Source: Actinomadura madurae
GTDB lineage: Bacteria > Actinomycetota > Actinomycetes > Streptosporangiales > Streptosporangiaceae
Assembly: GCF_900115095.1 (NCBI RefSeq)
Contig: NZ_FOVH01000021.1
Coordinates: 106,579 to 170,578, forward strand
DNA length: 64,000 bases
Direction of reading: 5' to 3'
The notes under the pieces were generated by a model. It worked only from the letters and a program-made list of their open reading frames with translations. It ran no database searches and was not told the DNA's origin. Positions 47,834-56,215 of the stretch are shown here, piece by piece. The position numbers and the translations under genes were made by a program. Position 1 is the stretch's first letter; each line of letters opens with the position of its first letter.

Positions 47834-48289
47834 ATGATGAGGGCCGAGGCCGAGACGCCCGCGCGGCTCCGGCATGCCGTGAGCTGGCTGATCAACCTGG
47901 TGTCCCTGCACAGCCACCGCCTGGTCGGCGACGCCTTCGCCGCCGCCGGCGCCCGCGGGTACCACTACCGGCTGCTCGCCACGCTGGACGAGTACGGCCC
48001 GTCCAGCCAGGCCGACCTCGGGCGCCGCACCGGGATCGACCGCAGCGACGTCGTCGCCGCCCTCAACGAGCTGGCCGCCAAGAACCTCATCGACCGCTCT
48101 CCCGATCCGTCCGACCGGCGCCGCAACGTCATCACGCTGACCCCGGACGGCGCCCGCCACCTGGAGGAGCTGGAGGCGGTCGTCACCGGCGTCCAGGACG
48201 ACCTGCTCGCCCCCCTCTCACCGGCCGAACGCCGCCAGCTCGCCGACCTGCTGGCACGTCTCGCCGACCACCACGCCCACCGACGCTGA
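47834..48289 (+). CDS. MarR-family regulator
   Basis: 151 residues from ATG 47834 (or the next codon). LLATLDEYGPSSQADLGRRTGIDRSDVVAALNELAAKNLIDRSPDPSDRRRNVITLTPDGARHLEELEAVVTGVQDDLLAPLSPAERRQLADLLARLADHHA is a full MarR domain. The GNAT acetyltransferase starts 10 bp downstream, so both are one operon. Possible regulator of the SDR/hydrolase pair or of itself. Confidence 0.9.
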   Translation: MMRAEAETPARLRHAVSWLINLVSLHSHRLVGDAFAAAGARGYHYRLLATLDEYGPSSQADLGRRTGIDRSDVVAALNELAAKNLIDRSPDPSDRRRNVITLTPDGARHLEELEAVVTGVQDDLLAPLSPAERRQLADLLARLADHHAHRR

Positions 48290-48299
48290 GGAGCCGCCC

Positions 48300-48821
48300 A
48301 TGCCGCCGACGCCGCCCGCCATCCGCCTCGTCGAGCTGCCTCCCGCCGCCATGGAGGCACTGCTGGACGACGACCTGGCGGGCGCGGGAGCGGCGGCCGG
48401 GATCCCCCTCACCGGCTACTTCGTGACGGACGAGGCGAAGTTCCTCTGGCGGTTCCGCCTCGCGCAGCTGGCCCGCGACCCGTCCTGCGCCCCCTGGATC
48501 GTCCGGGCCGCCGTGGCGGAACCGGGCGGTCCGGTCATCGGGCACGCCGGCTTCCACGGCGCCCCGGACGCGGACGGGACGGTCACGATCGCCTACTCCG
48601 TCGACCCGGCCCACCGCCGCAAGGGCTACGCCCGCGCGATGCTCGCCGCCCTGCTGGAGCGTGCCGCGTCCGAACCGTCCGTCACGACGGTCCGCGCCAC
48701 GATCAGCCCCGACAACGCCGCGTCGCTGGCGACGATCGCGGGCCACGGCTTCACCCACGTGGGCGAGCAGTGGGACGAGGAGGACGGGCGCGAACTCATC
48801 TTCGACCGCCCGGCCCGCTGA
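48300..48821 (+). CDS. GNAT-family N-acetyltransferase
   Basis: 173 residues. Core: GHAGFHGAPDADGTVTIAYSVDPAHRRKGYARAMLAALLERAASEPSVTTVRATISPDNAASLATIAGHGFTHVGEQWDEEDGRELIF, with the acetyl-CoA loop RRKGYARAML. The N-terminal part (VELPPAAMEALLDDDLAGAGAAAGIPLTGYFVTDEAKFLWRFRL) resembles the Sxxx-like ribosomal/aminoglycoside GNATs. Co-transcribed with MarR. Substrate unknown. Confidence 0.85.
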   Translation: MPPTPPAIRLVELPPAAMEALLDDDLAGAGAAAGIPLTGYFVTDEAKFLWRFRLAQLARDPSCAPWIVRAAVAEPGGPVIGHAGFHGAPDADGTVTIAYSVDPAHRRKGYARAMLAALLERAASEPSVTTVRATISPDNAASLATIAGHGFTHVGEQWDEEDGRELIFDRPAR

Positions 48822-48830
48822 CGCCCCGGG

Positions 48831-49259
48831 CTAGTCCTGCGGGGCGGGATGCTCGCGCAGCCACGTCTCGGCCCGCCGCCGTGACGCCCGGGACAGCCAC
48901 GCGTCCTGGACGACCTCGGTCAGCTCCCGCAGGGTGAGTTCACCGATCCGGCTCCCCCGCAGCAGCACCGAGCGGTGGCCGTTGAAATGCGGCGTCGTGA
49001 AGAACGGCGACGCCTCGTCCTGGACCAGCGCCTGCTTGTCGGACTCCGACGGCACCCAGAACACGATCACGTCCGGGTAGCGCTCGCCGGTGACGGGGTC
49101 GACCGCGTCGGGACGGGGGTTGCGGAAGAACACGAACGACTTGCCCCCGACCTGGTAGACGGGGTTGCCGCCCGACGCGCGCTCAACGGTGACATGGGGC
49201 ATGCCCGTGGCCAGGTCGTGCACGTCCTCGACCCGGGCCGGACGGTCCTCTCCAGGCAT
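48831..49259 (-). CDS. MmcQ/YjbR family DNA-binding protein
   Basis: 142 residues from an ATG at 49259; TACGCT lies just upstream, leaderless. VEDVHDLATGMPHVTVERASGGNPVYQVGGKSFVFFRN... VIVFWVPSESDKQALVQDEASPFFTTPHFNGHRSVLLRGSRIGELTLRELTEVVQDAWLSRAS is the YjbR fold with its CyaY-like sheet. Cytoplasmic. DNA binding is attributed to the family, role uncertain. Confidence 0.82.
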   Translation of the reverse strand: MPGEDRPARVEDVHDLATGMPHVTVERASGGNPVYQVGGKSFVFFRNPRPDAVDPVTGERYPDVIVFWVPSESDKQALVQDEASPFFTTPHFNGHRSVLLRGSRIGELTLRELTEVVQDAWLSRASRRRAETWLREHPAPQD

Positions 49260-49306
49260 ACCCGCAGCGTAGGCGCGGTCGCGGGCCCGGGGCCACACGC
49301 GGGCCG

Positions 49307-50188
49307 TCAGGAGCGCGGACGGAGTCCGGTGAGGTCGAGGCGGGCGAGACGTTCCGGGTCGGTGAGGATGTCCATCGCGGCGATGCGCCCGTCCCGGGTG
49401 GTGACGGCGGCGACCGCGAAGGGCTCTCCGCCGAGCATGGAAACCCAGCCGACGCCGCCGTCGACGAGCGCGGGCCACGCGTCGAGGCCGAGCTGCGAGA
49501 CGCTCCGCGCCCTCCGGGCGACGTTCTCGGCGCCGCGAACCTCGACGAGCATGCCGGTGCCGCTGTCCTCGCGCACCACGACGCCGGGGTCGAGGACGGC
49601 GACCAGGGCACCGAAGTCGCCCTCTCGCGCGGCGGTGAGGAAGGCCCTGACGACCTCTTCCTGAGCGGCCGTGCCGGTGCCGGGCGCCGCCTCGGCGTCG
49701 CGGATGCGGCGGCGGCCGCGGCTGGCCAGCTGGCGCGCCGCGTCGGGCGACCGGCCGATGATCCCGGCGATCTCGTCGAACGGGACGGAGAACATGTCGT
49801 GCAGGACGTAGGAGAGCCGCTCCGCCGGCGTCAGGGTCTCCAGGACGACCAGCAGCGCGACGCCGACGGAGTCGGCGAGCAGGGCCTCGCGCTCCGGGTC
49901 GGGGCCGTCCACGCGGTCGACGACCGGGTCGGGCAGGTGGGCGCCGAGCGGCTCCTCCCGGCGCGTCCTGCGCGCCCGGAGCATGTTGAGCGCGACGCGG
50001 CCGACCGTGGTGACCAGCCAGGCTTCGAGGCTGCCGATCGCGGCGGCGTCGGAGCGGCTGAGCCGGATCCACGCCTCCTGGACCGCGTCGTCGGCCTCGC
50101 TCCCGGAGCCGAGCAGCCGGTAGGCGACGGCCCGCAGCCGGGGCCGGTGCTCCTCGAACCGCGCCGCCAGCCGGTCGCTCTCGTCCAT
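49307..50188 (-). CDS. ECF sigma factor with SnoaL domain (ECF41 / SigJ type)
   Basis: 293 residues. Region 2 (LAARFEEHRPRLRAVAYRLLGSGSEADDAVQEAWIRLSRSD) and region 4 (LTPAERLSYVLHDMFSVPFDEIAGIIGRSPDAARQLASRGRRRI) are followed by a C-terminal SnoaL-like domain that regulates activity instead of an anti-sigma factor. ECF41 members usually drive an adjacent oxidoreductase or carboxymuconolactone gene. Here the divergent neighbour is the protein at 50285, with a candidate CGTCACA/GGTC promoter. Confidence 0.9.
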   Translation of the reverse strand: MDESDRLAARFEEHRPRLRAVAYRLLGSGSEADDAVQEAWIRLSRSDAAAIGSLEAWLVTTVGRVALNMLRARRTRREEPLGAHLPDPVVDRVDGPDPEREALLADSVGVALLVVLETLTPAERLSYVLHDMFSVPFDEIAGIIGRSPDAARQLASRGRRRIRDAEAAPGTGTAAQEEVVRAFLTAAREGDFGALVAVLDPGVVVREDSGTGMLVEVRGAENVARRARSVSQLGLDAWPALVDGGVGWVSMLGGEPFAVAAVTTRDGRIAAMDILTDPERLARLDLTGLRPRS

Positions 50189-50222
50189 CGATCGGCGGAC
50201 CCGTTCCGGACGCCGGGCGCGG

Positions 50223-50249
50223 CGTCACATCTGCGTGCCACTGGGGGTC
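50223..50249 (+). promoter_or_regulatory. Candidate ECF41-type promoter
   Basis: CGTCACA at 50223-50229, 16 bases, then GGTC at 50246-50249, close to the ECF41 consensus TGTCACA-N16-CGTC (one mismatch in each half). It lies 36 bp upstream of the gene at 50285, in the divergent region with the sigma factor. Confidence 0.4.
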
Positions 50250-50284
50250 TATCCGTTGAGAGGGTAACCGAAGGGAGACCGATC

Positions 50285-51055
50285 ATGATGACCGATCGCA
50301 GGTCCGCCGAGGTCAGGGACGGATTCGTCGCGTACGGCGGGCTCGGGGGACCGGAGCTCGACCCCGCGTTCTGGGGCCCGGTCCATCTGCCGCGTCCGGA
50401 GGGCGGGGTGCACGTCCCGATCGACCCGAACGCGGAGACGGCGGTGGGCGACGGCGAGGTGCGGGTGGCGATCCCGCGCTTCTCGATGGCGGACGACACG
50501 TTCCAGCCCGCCGACAGCCCCAAGTACCTCGTCTTCTCGACGCGCACGTTCGACGTGCCCCCGGACCGGCCCGCGACGTTCGCCGTCGACCTCGCCGTCG
50601 AGAACGTCGGCGGCGACCCGGGGGACTACCGCCTGGGCATGGCCGCCTTCCACGTCTTCGACTTCGACGTGAGCAAGCGCGTGTTCGCCGTCTGCGGCAC
50701 GTCCACGCGCGTGCTGGCGCTGCACGAGCGGCTCGGCGCCTGGGGAGCGGACCGGCCGTTCTACCACGTGGCCGAGTCGCCGTACGAGGACTTCGACGAC
50801 GACTTCACCCGGCTCCGGACCTGCGAGATCACGCTCGACCGGAGCACGTCGACCGCGACCTGGCGCGTCGACGGCCACACCGTGTACGAGACCCCCGGCA
50901 CGTTCGTCCCCGAGCGCGTCCAGATCGGATTCGGCATCTGGACGATGTTGCCGCCCCGGAACGGCCGCAGCCGCTCCCTGCAGGGCCAGGGCATGAACGC
51001 CCGCTGGCGCGATTTCCGCACGCACGGGGCCCGCATGCTCCCGTCCCAGCGTTAA
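50285..51055 (+). CDS. Conserved beta-rich protein, probably DUF6081-like
   Basis: 256 residues from ATG 50285 with GAAGGGAG upstream. YGGLGGPELDPAFWGPVHLPRPEGG... AIPRFSMADDTFQPADSPKYLVFSTRTFDVPPDRPATFAVDLAVENVGGDPGDYRLGMAAFHVFDFDVSKRVFAVCGTSTRVLALHERL... LTRTCEITLDRSTSTATWRVDGHTVYETPGTFVPERVQIGFGIWTMLPPR suggests a lectin-like beta sandwich. It resembles an uncharacterised actinomycete family (possibly DUF6081, from memory). Probably controlled by the ECF41 sigma factor. Function unknown. Confidence 0.6.
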   Translation: MMTDRRSAEVRDGFVAYGGLGGPELDPAFWGPVHLPRPEGGVHVPIDPNAETAVGDGEVRVAIPRFSMADDTFQPADSPKYLVFSTRTFDVPPDRPATFAVDLAVENVGGDPGDYRLGMAAFHVFDFDVSKRVFAVCGTSTRVLALHERLGAWGADRPFYHVAESPYEDFDDDFTRLRTCEITLDRSTSTATWRVDGHTVYETPGTFVPERVQIGFGIWTMLPPRNGRSRSLQGQGMNARWRDFRTHGARMLPSQR

Positions 51056-51095
51056 TTCTGTTGAGCAGGCGCCCTCGTAGTGGTGAGGATGCTGC

Positions 51096-51614
51096 ATGGT
51101 CTGGACTGCTCCCATGGTGGATCGCGGCGGTTTCCCCGCCGCCGCTGACGAATCGACGTCCCTTGAAAGCTTTCTCGACTTTCACCGCCGCACCCTCCTG
51201 CTCAAATGCGGCGGGCTGAACGGCGGACAACTCGCGGCCAAGCCGTTGCCGAGCACGAACCTGAGCCTGCTGGGCCTCGTGCGCCACCTCGCCGAGAACG
51301 AGCGGTGGTGGTTCCGCAATAGGTTCGGAAAAGACCCGTCGGCAGTAGACCTTTACTGCAGCGAGGAGTATCCGGACGGTGAATTCGACCTCGCCGACCC
51401 GGGCGGCGCGGAGGCCGACTTCGCCACCTACGCCCGCGAGGTCGAGCTGGCCCGCGCGACGGCGGCGGGACGGTCGCTGGACGAGGAGTTCCCTGGTAAG
51501 GACGGCACGCTGACGCTCCGCTGGGTGTATCTCCACATGATCGAGGAGTACGCGCGCCACAACGGCCACGCGGACCTGCTTCGCGAGGCCATTGACGGCG
51601 TCACCGGCGAGTAG
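51096..51614 (+). CDS. DinB/DUF664 family protein
   Basis: 172 residues, four-helix bundle. LESFLDFHRRTLLLKCGGLNGGQLAAKPLPSTNLSLLGLVRHLAENERWWFRNRF and VYLHMIEEYARHNGHADLLREAIDG give the three metal-binding His positions of DinB-like hydrolases/S-transferases (HLAENERWW, HMIEEYARHNGHADL). A thiol-dependent enzyme is possible. Cytoplasmic. Confidence 0.87.
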   Translation: MVWTAPMVDRGGFPAAADESTSLESFLDFHRRTLLLKCGGLNGGQLAAKPLPSTNLSLLGLVRHLAENERWWFRNRFGKDPSAVDLYCSEEYPDGEFDLADPGGAEADFATYAREVELARATAAGRSLDEEFPGKDGTLTLRWVYLHMIEEYARHNGHADLLREAIDGVTGE

Positions 51615-51620
51615 CGCGCC

Positions 51621-52031
51621 CTACTGCGGTTCGGTGACCGGGGTCTGCGCGGCCTCGCGCTGGATCCGGTCGAACTCGGCGCCCATGGCCTGGGCCACCT
51701 CGGTCGCCGCCGACAGGGGCCGCACCATGACGGTGAGGTCGTCGATGAGGCCGCTCTCGTCGAGGTGGAGGAAGTCGCAGCCGTGCACCTGGCGGCCGTT
51801 GACCGTCGCCTTGAACATGAGCGCGAGGTCGCGGCCGTCCGGGCTGACGATCTCCCGCACGTAGTGGATGTCCTGGAACACCCGCGCCGCGCCGCGGACG
51901 ATCGCCGCCGTGATCGCCTTGCCGTGGTACGGCTTGAACACCACCGGGCTGGTGAACACCGCCTCGTCGGCGAACAGTCCCTCGACCGCCGATATGTCAC
52001 CGGCTTCCACGGCCCGCCGGAACGGATGCAT
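51621..52031 (-). CDS. SnoaL/NTF2-like protein
   Basis: 136 residues from ATG 52031 (MHPFRRAVEAGD), six bases behind GGGGGTG; the frame is open further upstream through the operator. AVFTSPVVFKPYHGKAITAAIVRGAARVFQDIHYVREIVSPDGRDLALMFKATVNGRQVHGCDFLHLDESGLIDDLTVMVRPLSAATEVAQAM is the NTF2 fold. Enzymatic role unknown. The PadR regulator is divergent. Confidence 0.82.
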   Translation of the reverse strand: MHPFRRAVEAGDISAVEGLFADEAVFTSPVVFKPYHGKAITAAIVRGAARVFQDIHYVREIVSPDGRDLALMFKATVNGRQVHGCDFLHLDESGLIDDLTVMVRPLSAATEVAQAMGAEFDRIQREAAQTPVTEPQ

Positions 52032-52045
52032 GCGCGACACCCCCA

Positions 52046-52063
52046 TATTAAACAAGTTGAATA
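52046..52063. promoter_or_regulatory. AT-rich palindrome before the SnoaL-like gene
   Basis: TATTAAAC-AA-GTTGAATA, 7 of 8 arm bases paired, just upstream of the SnoaL-like gene start. Candidate operator, in the intergenic region shared with the PadR gene. Confidence 0.45.
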
Positions 52064-52145
52064 GGTGCGGATAACAGTATCTTTGAGCAGGGCGGATCGC
52101 CAGCGATCTGTATCGTGTGGACGGTCACATACGCATACCGGGGAG

Positions 52146-52168
52146 TGTGGGGGGTCGCTCCCCCCACA
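52146..52168. other. Strong hairpin in the divergent SnoaL/PadR region
   Basis: TGTGGGGGG-TCGCT-CCCCCCACA, a perfect nine-base stem with a five-base loop. It could be an operator or an insulating terminator between the two divergent promoters. Confidence 0.5.
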
Positions 52169-52188
52169 GAGCACACGCGATTAATGGC

Positions 52189-52214
52189 CGTACTGCCCGC
52201 CGGCGGGCAGTACG
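52189..52214. promoter_or_regulatory. 26-bp perfect palindrome overlapping the PadR -10
   Basis: Perfect palindrome 52189-52214 (arms CGTACTGCCCGCC and its complement). It overlaps the probable -10 TACGCT (52211-52216), which ends 7 bases before the PadR ATG at 52224. Obvious autoregulation site. Confidence 0.75.
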
Positions 52215-52223
52215 CTCGGGCAC

Positions 52224-52796
52224 ATGTCGTTGCGGAACGCGGTCCTGGCCACGCTCCTGGAGGGCGAGGCCTCCGGATACGACCTTTCGAAGAGCTTCGA
52301 CGCCGGAGTGGCCAACTTCTGGATGGCGACTCCCCAGCAGCTCTACCGGGAACTGGACAAGATGGCGGCCGAGGGCCTGATCCGCGCACGCGTCGTCCAG
52401 CAGGAACGCCGCCCCAACAAGCGCCTCTTCTCCCTCACCGACGCCGGACACCGCGCGCTGCACGAGTTCACCGCGAGACCGCCCCGCCCCGGCGCCATGC
52501 GCGAGGAGCTGATGGTGCAGGTCCAGGCGGTGGACGCGGGAGACGTCCACGCCGTCATGGACGCCATCCGCGAACGGCTGACCTGGGCCGAATCGAAGAT
52601 CGCCCGCTTCGAGCGGATCCGCGCCCGGTTCCTGAACGGCCGCACCGAGGAGGAGCATCTCGCCACCGCCGAACGCATCGGCCCCTACCTCACGCTGATG
52701 CGCGGCATGGCGTTCGAGCGCGAGAACCTCCGCTGGTGCGAGGAGACCCTGGCCATCCTCGAACGGCGCGTCGAATCCCGCGTCCGCGCGGAGTAG
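52224..52796 (+). CDS. PadR-family transcriptional regulator
   Basis: 190 residues from ATG 52224. PadR winged helix (NAVLATLLEGEASGYDLSKSFDAGVANFWMATPQQLYRELDKMAAEGLIRARVVQQERRPNKRLFSLTDAGHRALHEF), then a long helical C-terminal dimerisation domain (LTWAESKIARFERIRARF...RWCEETLAILERRVESR), the Vir-like subgroup. Its own operator overlaps the promoter. Target may be the divergent SnoaL-like gene. Confidence 0.92.
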   Translation: MSLRNAVLATLLEGEASGYDLSKSFDAGVANFWMATPQQLYRELDKMAAEGLIRARVVQQERRPNKRLFSLTDAGHRALHEFTARPPRPGAMREELMVQVQAVDAGDVHAVMDAIRERLTWAESKIARFERIRARFLNGRTEEEHLATAERIGPYLTLMRGMAFERENLRWCEETLAILERRVESRVRAE

Positions 52797-52799
52797 GCG

Positions 52800-54239
52800 T
52801 CAGGCCACCATCACCGGGACGGCCAGCGCGATCAGGACGGTCAGCGTCCACAACGCGGGAGCCGAACCGAGGATCTGCTCCCTGCGGGCGGTCGCGCGGA
52901 CCGCCTCGACGTCGCTGCGCGCCACCCACCACGGGTTCTCCCGGTGCTCCAGCCACGCGTACACGGTGCCGAGCCCGGCGCCGTAGGCGAGGTGCCCGAT
53001 CAGGCTCGCGAACGCCGCCGCGATCGCCGCGGCCTCCCACCTCGGCGGCTGGCCCAGCAGGACGGGGAGCAGCGTCAGCGCCCCGAGCACCCACCAGAAG
53101 AACCCGTACGACAGCCCCCAGCCGACCCCGGACACGAGGTCGTAGCTGCGTCCACGGAAGAACAGCGCGTACGACACCCCGATGACCTGCGCGATCACGA
53201 GATGGACGGCCCAGCCGGCCCCGGCGCCGCGCGCCCCCACCAGCCGGGCGACGGTCGGCAGCGCCTCCACGCTCCCCCACAGCAGGCCGAACACGACACC
53301 GCCGACGAGCCCCGCCAGCGCGCCGTAGCCGACGGCCCGCAGCCCCCGCGTCCCGGCGCCGCGGTGCAGGAGCCGGACGTCGTCCACGAACAGGCTCCGC
53401 GCGAGCCCTCCAAGCCAGCCGAAGACGGCCGCGATGCCCGCACCCGCCAGCAGATACGCCGGCAGCCTCGACGCCTCCTCCGCCACCGCCGCCTGGGACC
53501 AGCCGAGCGCGCCGTCCTGGACCAGCGGCACGAGCGTCAGGTCGGCCGCGACCCACCACAGGAACCCGTAGGCGGTGCCGCGGACGAGCGCCGGGCCCGT
53601 CCCCTCGGGACGTCCGGTGAACACCACCGGGTAGCCGGCGCCCATGGCCACGGCCGCGGCGGGCAGCCAGCCGAGACGCGCGCCGCCGCCCACCCCGAAA
53701 GCCAGGACGAGGACGCCCGCCACGATCCCGGCGGCGATCAGCCCGCGCAGCAGCGGCCTCGGCCGCAGATGGTCCTTGACCGCGAACCGGCCGTCCGGGT
53801 GCAGCAGCGCGAACCCGACCGCGGTGACCCCGCCGTAGAACAGGTGGCCGAGCAGGCTCGGCATCGCCGACTGCGCGCTCGCCAGGCTCCACGTCATCGG
53901 GACGCCGGTCAGCAGAGGCAGCAGCGTCAGCGTCCCGAGGAACCACCAGAACACCCCGTAGGCCAGCCCCCAGAACACCAGCTCGCTCGACCGGATCCGC
54001 TGCCGCACCGCCAGCAGCCCGAACCCGGCGCCGACCAGGACCGAGATCACCATGTGCAGCGCGAACCCCACGCCCGGCGACCCCGACCCGGCGAGCACCG
54101 CGACGGCCGGCAGCATGCCGAGCGACCGCATCGCCGCCCCGAGCACCAGGCCCCCCGCGAGCCCCGCGGCGCCGCCCGTCCACGCGCCCCGCAGGACGCC
54201 CGGCGCGGGGACCGCCCCGATGCCGGCGCGGGCCGTCAC
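52800..54239 (-). CDS. Membrane protein made of three homologous repeats
   Basis: 479 residues from a GTG overlapping the upstream stop (GTGA). Three copies of one membrane module. The second half of each shows YGVFWWFLGTLTLLPLL (94-110), YGFLWWVAADLTLVPLV (224-240) and YGFFWWVLGALTLLPVL (378-394), followed by W-x-A-AxxFASLxGHLxYG-type segments. The first half shows GLxGGxVFG...LPTVARLxG. The same module forms the N-terminus of the flavoprotein encoded just upstream. No known transporter family was recognised. It is co-translated with the flavoprotein and probably builds a complex in the membrane. Confidence 0.75.
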   Translation of the reverse strand: MTARAGIGAVPAPGVLRGAWTGGAAGLAGGLVLGAAMRSLGMLPAVAVLAGSGSPGVGFALHMVISVLVGAGFGLLAVRQRIRSSELVFWGLAYGVFWWFLGTLTLLPLLTGVPMTWSLASAQSAMPSLLGHLFYGGVTAVGFALLHPDGRFAVKDHLRPRPLLRGLIAAGIVAGVLVLAFGVGGGARLGWLPAAAVAMGAGYPVVFTGRPEGTGPALVRGTAYGFLWWVAADLTLVPLVQDGALGWSQAAVAEEASRLPAYLLAGAGIAAVFGWLGGLARSLFVDDVRLLHRGAGTRGLRAVGYGALAGLVGGVVFGLLWGSVEALPTVARLVGARGAGAGWAVHLVIAQVIGVSYALFFRGRSYDLVSGVGWGLSYGFFWWVLGALTLLPVLLGQPPRWEAAAIAAAFASLIGHLAYGAGLGTVYAWLEHRENPWWVARSDVEAVRATARREQILGSAPALWTLTVLIALAVPVMVA

Positions 54240-55945
54240 CGGACGCCCCGCGCGGGCACCGGCGCCTCGGCGGACGGCCCGGTCACCACGATGTCGCGGG
54301 GGAACACCAGGTCGAGCCCCCAGTCGAGAAGGACCCGGACCCGGCGGTCGATGCCGGGCAGCTTGGCCAGGTAGATGCCGCGCCACAGCAGCCAGGCGCT
54401 CAGCCCGGAGAACGGCCGCCCGCGGATCTGCCCGGCGGCGGTGCGATGGCCGAGCGCGACGAACACGCCCAGCGTCCGGAAACGGAACGGCGCCGGCCTG
54501 CGCCCCTTCAGCACCGCCGCGATGTTGTCGGCCACCGCCCGCCCCTCCCGCGCCGCGTGCTGGGCGGTCGGCGGGTACGGCGGCCCGTCCGGCGCCGGGA
54601 TCCGCGCGCAGTCGCCGATCGCCCAGACCCCGTCCAGTCCGAACGCCCGCAGCGTCCGGTCCACCGGCACCGGGCCGTCGCCGGCGAGGGCCCGGACCAG
54701 CGGGCTCGGCCGGTTGCCCGCCGTCCACACGAACGTCCCCGCCGGGATCACCGCCCCGTCGTTGAGCCGCACGTCCCGGGCGCCCGCGGCCGCCACCCGG
54801 ACACCGAGGCGGAACTCGATCCCACGCGCCCGCAGCTTTTCCTGCGCGTACTCCCCGAGCCGATCCGACAGCTCCGGCAGGACGCGGGCACCCGAGTGGA
54901 CGAGCACGAACCGCGGCTCCCCCGGGTCGATGCCGGGATAGAAATGCAGCACGTCGTGGGTCAGGTCGTACAGCTCGGCGACGATCTCCGTCCCGGCGAA
55001 CCCGCCGCCCGCCACCACGAACGTCAGCAGCCGGGCCCGCTCGGCGGGATCGTCCTCCTGGTCGGCGCGCTCCAGCAGCATCAGCACCCGGTCGCGCAGC
55101 CGCACCGCGTCCGACAGCGACTTCAGCGTGCACGCGTTCTCCGCCACACCCGGCAGATCCGGGAAGTGGGGAACCGACCCGACGGCCAGCACCAGATGGT
55201 CGTACGGCAGCGCCTCGCCCGCCTCCAGCCGGACGACCCGCCGCGCCGCGTCCACCTCGGTTACCCGCCCATGCCGGAACCGCGTGTGCGCCACGGCGGC
55301 GCGCACCGGCGAGGTGATGTGCCGCTCCTCCAGCCCGCCCGACGCGACCTCCGCCAGCATCGGCGTGAACAGCAGATGGTTGGAGTCGCTGACCAGCGTC
55401 ACGTCGATCCGGTGCCCCCGCAGGTTCAGCCGCTCGAACCGGCGCGCGGCGCCGACGCCGCCGAACCCGCCACCGATGATGACCACCCGCGGCGCGCGCG
55501 GCCTCTCCTTGGCGGGACGGTCGCGGAAACGCCGCACGGCGGCGTGGAAGAGCAGCCCGGCCAGCGTCCCCTGGAGCAGGGAGCCGACCAGCTCCGGATA
55601 CACGGCCGTGGCCGCCGCGATCGACCAGGTCGGCGCCGTCCCCTGGATCAGGGGGGCCACGGTCAGCCACCAGAACGCCCAGCCGAGCAGGCCGAGCAGC
55701 AGCCCGCCCGCCGCCGACACCGCCGGACCGGACGGCCGCCGCCCCACGAACCCGCCGAGCAGCTCACCGGTGACCGCCGCGTACAGGGCGAACACCGCCC
55801 ACCCGTACGTCCCGTGGCCCGCCAGCAGGTCCTGCCACGCCATCAGCGCGCCGACCGCGAGCCCCGACACCGCCCCGCTGCCCATCCCGACCAGCAGCCT
55901 CGCACCGTCACCCGGCGCCGTAGGCCCGTGCTCCCGCAGCCACAT
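54236..55945 (-). CDS. NDH-2-like FAD-dependent oxidoreductase with N-terminal membrane domain
   Basis: 569 residues. Residues 1-145 are hydrophobic and carry the repeat module of the neighbouring membrane protein (GWAFWWLTVAPLIQGTAPTW at 88-107). Residues 152-569 are a type II NADH dehydrogenase-like domain: FAD motif VVIIGGGFGGVGAARRF at 154-170, NAD motif FVVAGGGFAGTEIVAEL, and the FAD/quinone end VWAIGDCARIPAPDG and PPTAQHAAREG. NDH-2 enzymes normally lack such a membrane domain; they hold on by a C-terminal amphipathic helix. It likely feeds electrons from NADH into a membrane partner encoded by the next gene. Confidence 0.85.
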   Translation of the reverse strand: MWLREHGPTAPGDGARLLVGMGSGAVSGLAVGALMAWQDLLAGHGTYGWAVFALYAAVTGELLGGFVGRRPSGPAVSAAGGLLLGLLGWAFWWLTVAPLIQGTAPTWSIAAATAVYPELVGSLLQGTLAGLLFHAAVRRFRDRPAKERPRAPRVVIIGGGFGGVGAARRFERLNLRGHRIDVTLVSDSNHLLFTPMLAEVASGGLEERHITSPVRAAVAHTRFRHGRVTEVDAARRVVRLEAGEALPYDHLVLAVGSVPHFPDLPGVAENACTLKSLSDAVRLRDRVLMLLERADQEDDPAERARLLTFVVAGGGFAGTEIVAELYDLTHDVLHFYPGIDPGEPRFVLVHSGARVLPELSDRLGEYAQEKLRARGIEFRLGVRVAAAGARDVRLNDGAVIPAGTFVWTAGNRPSPLVRALAGDGPVPVDRTLRAFGLDGVWAIGDCARIPAPDGPPYPPTAQHAAREGRAVADNIAAVLKGRRPAPFRFRTLGVFVALGHRTAAGQIRGRPFSGLSAWLLWRGIYLAKLPGIDRRVRVLLDWGLDLVFPRDIVVTGPSAEAPVPARGVR

Positions 55946-56215
55946 GCCGCATCACCCGTCCCCCGCCAAGGCAGGGTCGCCCGCTCGCCCCCGCCCGCAA
56001 AGGACCACGAGACCCGAAGGCCCGCCACAACCACCCGTGAACATCCGGCGAGCCCGCCCCCGCGACCCTCACCCCGACGTACGTCTTCCCGCCCCACCCC
56101 GGTTCACCCCGCGATGACCACCCCCGGCCACCCCCGGAAAGGGTGCCCGTGCCGCGGCGTCGACCCCGTCGACACCGGACGGACCGGGGCGGGGGGATGA
56201 GTTGGGTGGGAGGGG
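55946..56215 (-). other. Intergenic region between dnaB stop and the flavoprotein start
   Basis: 270 bp, very GC-rich, no gene and no convincing promoter. A CGTCGAC repeat at about 56158-56172 is the only structure noted. Confidence 0.4.

Noticed and set aside
54446..56200. 584-codon plus-strand open frame opposite the flavoprotein
   Set aside because: Antisense shadow of the NDH-2-like gene, low-complexity.
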